A DNA stretch of 10,781 bases from contig CAYOHM010000069.1 in assembly GCA_964403785.1 (NCBI GenBank), positions 1 through 10,781 on the forward strand. The letters are read 5' to 3'. The DNA comes from MGBC120314 sp964403785 (GTDB lineage Bacteria; Bacillota; Clostridia; Lachnospirales; Lachnospiraceae). Made by a program: the position numbers and the translations under genes. Positions 1-5,403 of the stretch are shown piece after piece. How positions within the stretch are numbered: the first letter of the stretch is position 1; each line of letters starts with the position of its first letter. The notes beneath the pieces were generated by a model, which was not told where the DNA came from, made no database searches, and worked only from the letters and a program-made list of their open reading frames with translations.

Positions 1-17
1 TTCTTGTGCAAAATTAC

Positions 18-36
18 CATATCACTTTGTGATATG
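18..36. repeat. 8-bp perfect inverted repeat, CATATCAC-TTT-GTGATATG
   Basis: Two perfect 8-base arms (18-25 and 29-36) flank a 3-base loop. On the minus strand this lies about 70-85 bases downstream of the predicted spoIIG-like transcription start, so it would be a small hairpin in that leader or an operator. The second arm on the minus strand ends in an ATG (20-18) that opens a frame running off the window edge (M-V-I-L-H-K), but this has no good ribosome site and does not resemble a SpoIIGA N-terminus, so no CDS is called. No T-tract follows, so it is not a terminator. Confidence 0.5.
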
Positions 37-110
37 TACCTTAAAATAAAAAAATACGGAAACTCAAGTGTATTTTATTGGCAAAAAATAAAATTGCTTT
101 GCACAGTTAT

Positions 111-186
111 ATTATATAACGATTATGTTAATTATTTTGTCGAATAAGGGGATTAGTAAGATTAAATTTGTCGACATTCTTCGACA
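111..186 (-). promoter_or_regulatory. Spo0A-box cluster and promoter, probable spoIIG operon promoter
   Basis: Seen: two exact matches to the 0A box TGTCGAA, one on the minus strand at 186-180 and one on the plus strand at 138-144 (TTCGACA when read on the minus strand). Between them is a palindromic TGTCGACA (169-176), one mismatch from the consensus in either orientation. A minus-strand TATAAT (116-111) sits 21 bases after the box at 144-138. Known: in Bacillus subtilis the spoIIG promoter is bound by phosphorylated Spo0A at two sites, one abutting a -35 element with unusually long spacing to the -10, and spoIIGA-sigE-sigG lies next to ftsZ. Inference: the gene beyond the left edge is spoIIGA or another Spo0A-controlled gene. 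The start would be near 104. The TATAAT lies within a 15-base palindrome, GTTATATAATATAAC. Confidence 0.7.
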
Positions 187-212
187 CAAAAAGGGCTGCA
201 AAACGCAGCCCT
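187..212 (-). terminator. Rho-independent terminator of ftsZ
   Basis: A perfect 7-bp GC-rich stem (GGGCTGC at 193-199, GCAGCCC at 205-211) has a 5-base loop and is followed on the minus strand by TTTTT (192-188). It starts 35 bases past the ftsZ stop codon. Its T-tract directly abuts the first Spo0A box, so ftsZ transcription ends just before the next promoter region. Confidence 0.9.
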
Positions 213-247
213 ATAAATGATTATATTATGAAATTCACCGAATAAAA

Positions 248-1591
248 TTACTTCTTCTGGAGGAAATCAGGAATACTGATACCCTTCTCCTTTACAGTAC
301 TTCTCGCCTGTGGCTGTGCTGCCTGCTGTCTGTATACAGGATTAGCTGTCTGCTGCATTCCCTGCTGAGGCATTGAAGGATTAACTGCGGAATTCATTGT
401 GGTATTCACACGTGGCTGGGCAATACCTGCATTCAAGCCAGGATTAACGCCCATAGCCGAAGCCTGTGGTCTTGGCTGCGCCATTCCGACACCTGCCGGC
501 TGCGCTGTCTGTCCCATTCCCATAGGTCTGGCTGTCTGAACCAAGCCCTGTGACATTCCCGGTCTCATTCCGGCTGTCGGCTGTGGTCTGTAACCAAAGC
601 CTGCCATAGCGTTCTGCACAGGAATTGCTCCTGCCTCGCCCGGCTCGGTAAGACCTGTTGCAATAACCGTGATAACCGCAACATCCGTCATTGAAGTATC
701 ACACTTAGCACCGAAAATAATATTGGCATTCTCACCTGCAAGCTCCTCAACATATGAAGCTGCCTCGTTTGCCTCAATAAGACCTACATCACCGGAAATA
801 TTGATAATAATATGTGAAGCGCCCTCAATAGTTGTTTCAAGAAGAGGGCTCGTAACAGCCTGCTTAACTGCTTCAAGAGCCTTGTCCTCACCTGAAGCCA
901 TACCGATACCGATATGTGCAATACCCTTATTAGTCATAACTGTCTGAACATCTGCAAAATCAAGATTGATAAGACCAGGTACATTGATGAGGTCGGTGAT
1001 ACCCTGAACACCCTGCTGAAGAACCTCATCAGCCTTTTTCAAGGCATCGGACATTGAAGTCTTACGGTCAACAATCTCAAGCAGCTTATCGTTAGGGATA
1101 ACAATCAATGTATCAACACTTTCCTTGAGCTTCTCAATACCCTGAATCGCATTCGTCATACGGGTCTTTGCCTCAAAACGGAAAGGCTTTGTTACAACAC
1201 CGACAGTGAGGATTCCCATATCCTTTGCGAGCTTGGCAACTACAGGAGCAGCACCCGTTCCGGTTCCGCCGCCCATACCGCAGGTTACGAACACCATATC
1301 TGCACCCTTAATCGCCTGTGAGATTTCCTCCATACTCTCTTCTGCTGCTTTCTCGCCAACCTCAGGCTTTGCTCCCGCACCAAGTCCCTTAGTAAGCTTC
1401 TCGCCAATCTGGAGGGCTGTCGGAGCTTTACAAAGCTGCAATGCCTGCTTATCTGTATTAATTCCGATGAATTCAACTCCACCGATATTTTCATCGATCA
1501 TTCTGTTAACAGCATTGTTACCTGCGCCGCCGACACCAATAACAATTATTCTTGCTGCTGCTTCTGATTCTGTAGATTTTATCTCTAACAA
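248..1591 (-). CDS. ftsZ: Cell division protein FtsZ
   Basis: FtsZ is the tubulin-like GTPase that forms the cytoplasmic Z ring and recruits the divisome. The 447-residue protein shows the Rossmann start (VIGVGGAGNNAVNRM, about 17-31), the tubulin signature GGGTGTG (107-113) and the T7 synergy loop NLDFADV (209-215) with the catalytic Asp residues. A short conserved tail, ISIPDFLQKK (438-447), is the peptide that binds FtsA or other membrane tethers. Between them, roughly 318-432, lies a Gly, Met, Gln, Pro and Ala-rich disordered linker of about 115 residues, longer than the roughly 50 residues in B. subtilis. The start is a TTG codon at 1591, preceded by AAGGAGG with 8-base spacing, and no ATG in frame fits better. 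The gene is last in the cluster, has its own promoter and terminator, and is separated from ftsQ by 114 bases. Confidence 0.98.
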   Translation of the reverse strand: MLEIKSTESEAAARIIVIGVGGAGNNAVNRMIDENIGGVEFIGINTDKQALQLCKAPTALQIGEKLTKGLGAGAKPEVGEKAAEESMEEISQAIKGADMVFVTCGMGGGTGTGAAPVVAKLAKDMGILTVGVVTKPFRFEAKTRMTNAIQGIEKLKESVDTLIVIPNDKLLEIVDRKTSMSDALKKADEVLQQGVQGITDLINVPGLINLDFADVQTVMTNKGIAHIGIGMASGEDKALEAVKQAVTSPLLETTIEGASHIIINISGDVGLIEANEAASYVEELAGENANIIFGAKCDTSMTDVAVITVIATGLTEPGEAGAIPVQNAMAGFGYRPQPTAGMRPGMSQGLVQTARPMGMGQTAQPAGVGMAQPRPQASAMGVNPGLNAGIAQPRVNTTMNSAVNPSMPQQGMQQTANPVYRQQAAQPQARSTVKEKGISIPDFLQKK

Positions 1592-1599
1592 GGTTTTTT

Positions 1600-1606
1600 C
1601 CTCCTT
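1600..1606 (-). promoter_or_regulatory. Ribosome binding site fixing the TTG start of ftsZ
   Basis: A perfect AAGGAGG on the minus strand lies 8 bases before the TTG codon at 1591-1589. It decides the start, since the encoded N-terminus (M-L-E-I-K) leads straight into the FtsZ core. Confidence 0.85.
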
Positions 1607-1639
1607 AAATAGTTTGCCTATTTTACATACATATAACTT

Positions 1640-1668
1640 ATGATATAATTTTTTAGCGTAAATATCAA
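1640..1668 (-). promoter_or_regulatory. Sigma-A-like promoter of ftsZ
   Basis: On the minus strand, TTGATA (1668-1663) and TATCAT (1645-1640) are 17 bases apart, close to the housekeeping consensus TTGACA-17-TATAAT. Initiation would be near 1633, leaving a leader of about 40 bases before the TTG start. It lies in the ftsQ-ftsZ gap, suggesting ftsZ has extra transcription beyond read-through from the dcw operon. Confidence 0.65.
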
Positions 1669-1705
1669 TAGTTTTTTTATTTTTTCTTTTATTTTTCCGA
1701 TAATT

Positions 1706-2443
1706 TCACTCATTATCCTTCTTAAAAATAATTGATGAAGTATCCTCGGTAAAATTCTCCATATGAAGTGTTCCCGAAAGTCCCTGCATCTGGGACATCA
1801 TCTGGCTTACCTCGTATATTTTTTCCGTAATTGTCTGGGAATCTCCCAGCATTATTTTAATATTTCCGACATACAGCGTCACCTCGTAATTATTTCCAAA
1901 AAATACTTTATCTACCGCGATATTGTATTTTTCGCACAACTGCACCAGCTCCAGCAGAATATCAAATACCTTATCATTTTCCACGTTAAGCTTCGAATGA
2001 AGGACTACGTTGGTATAAGCTATTCCGGTAACCTCTGGAATATTATCCAGCACTTCCTTTGAGCTATCCACCACTATGCCGTCCTTGTCAAAATAAAGAT
2101 TATATCCCATATACCTGATATATCCGATTATACTTTTTTCATAAACGGTAATCTTTAATTTGTTGGGCCAGTTTACAGACACCTCATAATCCTGCACAAA
2201 CGGTATCACCGCCTTTTCTTTTTTGCTTGTAATAAAATAATATATCAAGGTATTCACATTGTATTTGCCGCCGAAAATATGTGTTGTCATTTCATCATCG
2301 GTGTAACGTGTATTGCCTTCATATTCAATTTGAGTGGTTCTAAAGCCGGCTGACAGGACTAAAATACATCCAAAGAGTAATATCACCATTACACTTATCA
2401 CACCTTTTTTGGTAAGGCCGAACCTTTCCAATCGTTCAAACAT
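1706..2443 (-). CDS. ftsQ: Cell division protein FtsQ/DivIB
   Basis: This is a bitopic divisome scaffold that binds FtsL and DivIC-type partners outside the membrane. With the start used here the protein has 245 residues: a short basic cytoplasmic stretch (1-13), one membrane helix (about 14-33), and a POTRA domain beginning at TTQIEYEGN (36-44) and running to about 105, with the typical NWPNKLKITVYEK ending (91-103). The beta domain follows to about 225. The C-terminus is short, without the long tail of some DivIB proteins. A GTG at 2464 would add seven residues and overlap the ftsW stop, but the ATG at 2443 has a much better ribosome site (AAGGGGTGAT) and is preferred. The sequence is divergent, as usual for the family, so the call rests on architecture plus position between ftsW and ftsZ. 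Confidence 0.92.
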   Translation of the reverse strand: MFERLERFGLTKKGVISVMVILLFGCILVLSAGFRTTQIEYEGNTRYTDDEMTTHIFGGKYNVNTLIYYFITSKKEKAVIPFVQDYEVSVNWPNKLKITVYEKSIIGYIRYMGYNLYFDKDGIVVDSSKEVLDNIPEVTGIAYTNVVLHSKLNVENDKVFDILLELVQLCEKYNIAVDKVFFGNNYEVTLYVGNIKIMLGDSQTITEKIYEVSQMMSQMQGLSGTLHMENFTEDTSSIIFKKDNE

Positions 2444-2446
2444 GGC

Positions 2447-2456
2447 ATCACCCCTT
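2447..2456 (-). promoter_or_regulatory. Ribosome binding site deciding the ftsQ start
   Basis: AAGGGGTGAT on the minus strand differs from the ideal anti-16S complement AAGGAGGTGAT by one missing base. Its G core is 7 bases from the ATG at 2443. The alternative GTG at 2464 has only a weak AAG-type sequence before it. The mraZ gene uses the same AAGGGGTGAT site. Confidence 0.7.
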
Positions 2457-2460
2457 TTTA

Positions 2461-3600
2461 TCACCTTTTCATCTTGCTGGAAATATTAAGTGCAAGCCCC
2501 ATTTCCGCAAGAAGAAAGATAACCGAGGTTCCGCCATAGCTTATAAACGGCAGTGTGATTCCCGTATTTGGGATAACATTTGTAACAACCGCAATATTTA
2601 AAATAACCTGAATTGCAATATGTGCCATTATTCCCACCATAATCAGCGAACCATAAAGGTCGGGAGCATTGTTGGCAATAATCATAAATCTCCATAGCAT
2701 AAGGCAGAATACAAATATAATTGCAACTGCTCCAAACAATCCCAGCTCCTCACAGATTATGGAGAAAATCATATCATTCTGCGCTTCTGGAACGAAGCCA
2801 AGCTTCTGTATGCTGTTTCCAAGTCCCTTGCCAAAAAGTCCGCCCGAGCCGATTGCGTATAACGCCTGTAATGTCTGGTATCCGATGCTGGAGGTGTAAT
2901 TTTCAGGACTTCTCCATGCGAATAATCTCTTTAATCTAAATGCCGTATCGTCCGTAAGCGTTACAAAATGGAATACAAAAAACAGGAAAAGACCTGCCGC
3001 TACGGCTGCTGCAAGTGCCCCTATAATAAAGGGCTTGTATTCAGGATATGCCACAAACGCTACTACAATTCCGATACCTATTACGATAATACCTGTACTT
3101 AAATTGTCGGTAAATGCATAAACACACAGACCAAGCAAGCCTGTAAGCACGATTATTGCAATAAGACTTTTGCGCCGTCTTATGTTCTTGCCGAGTTCAC
3201 ATACAAAAACCGCAAGAAAAATAATAAGTGCAATCTTGGCGAACTCTGCGGGCTGAAATGAAGCATTACCTACTCCAAGCCACCTTTTGGCACCGTTTCT
3301 TGTTATTCCCAGCGGAGAAAACTTTACAAGCAAAGTCATAATTATGGATAATATGTAGCCGAGAAGTGCGAATTTTTTCCAAACCCTGTAATCAATCCTT
3401 GACACAAATTCCATACCCGCTACGCCAATAAGTGTATTGACAAGCTGATGCTTAAGATAATATCCTGAGTCATTAAAATTCACCCTGCCATTGTATGAAC
3501 TGGTACTGTATAAAATAATTAGTCCAAACACCAGCAAAAAATATATAATAAACTTAAGACTGTAATCATAATATCTAACCTTTGTCTTAGCTGCGCTCAT
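2461..3600 (-). CDS. ftsW: SEDS peptidoglycan glycosyltransferase FtsW/SpoVE
   Basis: This is a polytopic membrane glycosyltransferase that polymerises lipid II into glycan strands at the septum, working with a class B PBP. The 379-residue protein has about ten hydrophobic helices and the SEDS motifs GAKRW (103-107), QPAEFAK (116-122), DNLSTG (165-170), and PEAQNDMIF (272-280) with D276 at the position of the essential catalytic Asp. It ends with NTGITLPFISYGG (345-357). The start is set at the ATG at 3600, which has TAAGGAG six bases before it. An upstream ATG at 3618 would add six residues but has no good ribosome site. The gene directly follows the second PBP, a classic SEDS-PBP pairing. 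In Bacillus the dcw-encoded SEDS protein is the sporulation paralogue SpoVE, so a role in division, sporulation or both is possible. Confidence 0.96.
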   Translation of the reverse strand: MSAAKTKVRYYDYSLKFIIYFLLVFGLIILYSTSSYNGRVNFNDSGYYLKHQLVNTLIGVAGMEFVSRIDYRVWKKFALLGYILSIIMTLLVKFSPLGITRNGAKRWLGVGNASFQPAEFAKIALIIFLAVFVCELGKNIRRRKSLIAIIVLTGLLGLCVYAFTDNLSTGIIVIGIGIVVAFVAYPEYKPFIIGALAAAVAAGLFLFFVFHFVTLTDDTAFRLKRLFAWRSPENYTSSIGYQTLQALYAIGSGGLFGKGLGNSIQKLGFVPEAQNDMIFSIICEELGLFGAVAIIFVFCLMLWRFMIIANNAPDLYGSLIMVGIMAHIAIQVILNIAVVTNVIPNTGITLPFISYGGTSVIFLLAEMGLALNISSKMKR

Positions 3601-3606
3601 GGCTTT

Positions 3607-3613
3607 CTCCTTA
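3607..3613 (-). promoter_or_regulatory. Ribosome binding site of ftsW that contains the PBP stop codon
   Basis: TAAGGAG on the minus strand lies six bases before the ATG at 3600. Its first three bases are the TAA stop of the upstream PBP gene, so terminating ribosomes sit on the next initiation site, which implies translational coupling. Confidence 0.75.
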
Positions 3614-5335
3614 CTCATTTATTTTCTCTATTCCAAGATAAGGCAATATATTTTCAAATAATTCCCTTATCACAGGCGCGGCAATTGTTCCTCCATAGTA
3701 AACTCCGGTAGGTTCATCTATAATGCACATTGCTATAACCTGCGGATTGTCAACCGGTGCAAATCCCACAAAGGAGGCTATATACTTTCCTGCGCTTCTT
3801 GGAAGCTTCTGCGAGGTTGCTGTTTTTCCTCCTATGGAATACCCTTCAATTGCGGCATTGATTCCTCCGCCCTCAGACACCACAAGATTTAATATTTCCT
3901 TCATGGTCTGACTGGTTGAGCTTTTTATTGTATTTTTCTCTTCCTCATATGATAATACGGTTTCATTTGCGTATGTGTCAACTATTTTAACACCAAAATG
4001 CGGCGTTACCAATGTTCCGCCATTTATCACAGCGCTTACAGCCCTTAAAAACTGAAGCGGAGTTATCTGAAAGGACTGTCCGAAGGACATTGTAGCCAAT
4101 TCCACGGGTCCGACATTTTCTTTCTTATGAAGAATTGCACCCGCCTCTCCCGGAATATCAATACCTGTTTTGGACGTAATACCCAGTTTTTCAAGATATG
4201 TGTAGAAATTATCCACTCCGGTGCGAAGCCCCCACTCGATAAACGCCGGATTGCAGGAATTCATTATCGTTTGTGCGAAGGTCTGGCTGCCATGACCTGC
4301 TGTTTTATGGCATCTTATTCTCGTGTCCTCGACTATTTTAAAGCCTGAACAGCTATATGAAGAATCCACAGTGGCTGCTCCTGTTTCAAGAGCCGCCGTT
4401 GCAGTTACTATCTTAAAGGTTGAGCCCGGCTCATATGTATCATTTATGCAGAAATTTCTCCACATTTGATTTAGCAAATCCTGATATTCGCTTTCCGATA
4501 CATCCTCACCTGCATCAATATTTAATGTAAAAGGGTCATTGAGATTGTACTCGGGCACACTCGTCATTGCCATAATCTCACCATTTGCAGGATTCATTAC
4601 TATTATTGAAACACTCTTTGCCTCCTTGGCTTCAAGTGTACGGTACGCAAGCTGTTCAGCATAAGACTGTATATTTATGTCAAGGCTTGTAACAAGATCC
4701 GAGCCTGCAACCGGTTCGATTCTATTTTCCTTAGTATCCTCCAACTCTATTCCTTTGGCATCAGTAACGGTTAATATATAGCCGTTAGTTCCGGAAAGCA
4801 CTTCATCATATGATACTTCAAGTCCCACAATACCCTGATTATCGCTTCCGGTAAATCCGATTACCTTTGATGCCAAGGAATCATACACATAGTATCTTTT
4901 GTAATCCTCATCCACCTTTACGCCGTCAAGGTCGTATTCCCTTATCCTGTCCCCGATTTCTTTATCAACATTAGTCTTAATCTTCTCAATGGAAGAATAT
5001 TTTTCAACTCTTTTTCTTACGGTTTCTTCGGAAAGCGAAAGCTCTTCGCAGAGTACCTTGATAACCTTTTCCTTGTCCGTTATCTGATTATGTATAACCG
5101 AAATAGTGCAGACTGTTTTATTGGCTGCAAGAAGCTCTCCATTTCTGTCAAGTATTCTGCCCCGAAGCGCCTTTATTTGTCTTTCCCTCTCATGGATATC
5201 CTGAGCCTTTTCACTGTATTCCTTCGTTCTGATAAGCATTACATATGAAACCCTCGCTATCAGACCGATTAAGAGGAAAACAAATACCGCGAAGCTGATT
5301 AAAATCTTTTTTCTATGGCGCGTCATTGTCTGCAT
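3611..5335 (-). CDS. Class B penicillin-binding protein (SpoVD/FtsI-like transpeptidase), KTA variant
   Basis: This membrane-anchored D,D-transpeptidase cross-links peptidoglycan stems. Of 574 residues, a basic start and one membrane helix (about 10-35) precede the PBP dimerisation domain with RGRILDRNG (58-66). The transpeptidase domain follows from about 240, with STFK (S305 nucleophile, K308) and SCN (360-362). The third motif reads KTAT (504-507) where KTGT or KSGT is usual; the DNA gives AAA ACA GCA ACC. Four cysteines (296, 329, 342, 361) match the upstream PBP in position. There is no PASTA domain, although B. subtilis SpoVD has one. Start choice is uncertain: no strong ribosome site precedes the ATG at 5335 or the GTG at 5344. 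Position next to the SEDS gene and the cysteine pattern favour a SpoVD-like role, but a division role is not excluded. It overlaps no gene and follows the other PBP after 68 bases. Confidence 0.93.
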   Translation of the reverse strand: MQTMTRHRKKILISFAVFVFLLIGLIARVSYVMLIRTKEYSEKAQDIHERERQIKALRGRILDRNGELLAANKTVCTISVIHNQITDKEKVIKVLCEELSLSEETVRKRVEKYSSIEKIKTNVDKEIGDRIREYDLDGVKVDEDYKRYYVYDSLASKVIGFTGSDNQGIVGLEVSYDEVLSGTNGYILTVTDAKGIELEDTKENRIEPVAGSDLVTSLDINIQSYAEQLAYRTLEAKEAKSVSIIVMNPANGEIMAMTSVPEYNLNDPFTLNIDAGEDVSESEYQDLLNQMWRNFCINDTYEPGSTFKIVTATAALETGAATVDSSYSCSGFKIVEDTRIRCHKTAGHGSQTFAQTIMNSCNPAFIEWGLRTGVDNFYTYLEKLGITSKTGIDIPGEAGAILHKKENVGPVELATMSFGQSFQITPLQFLRAVSAVINGGTLVTPHFGVKIVDTYANETVLSYEEEKNTIKSSTSQTMKEILNLVVSEGGGINAAIEGYSIGGKTATSQKLPRSAGKYIASFVGFAPVDNPQVIAMCIIDEPTGVYYGGTIAAPVIRELFENILPYLGIEKINE

Positions 5336-5403
5336 ATAAATCACAACATTTACTTTTTCTTACAATATTTTATTTTTATACGCCAAAATATAGAATATAT
5401 AAT

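Noticed and set aside
1..20. Partial minus-strand ORF starting at the ATG at 20
   Set aside because: Only six codons are visible, there is no good ribosome site, and the residues do not resemble SpoIIGA. The true gene probably starts left of the window.
1206..1643. 145-codon open frame on the plus strand over ftsZ
   Set aside because: It is antisense to the conserved FtsZ core, with a low-complexity Ala/Pro/Ser product and no initiation signals.
1687..1706. GATAAT...ATTATC inverted repeat at the ftsQ stop as a terminator
   Set aside because: The 6-bp stem is AT-rich and followed by an A-rich rather than a T-rich run on the transcribed strand.
5345..5403. Internal promoter TTCTAT-17-TAAAAT between the PBP genes
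   Set aside because: The -35 matches only two of six consensus bases and the region is so AT-rich that a -10 match means little.
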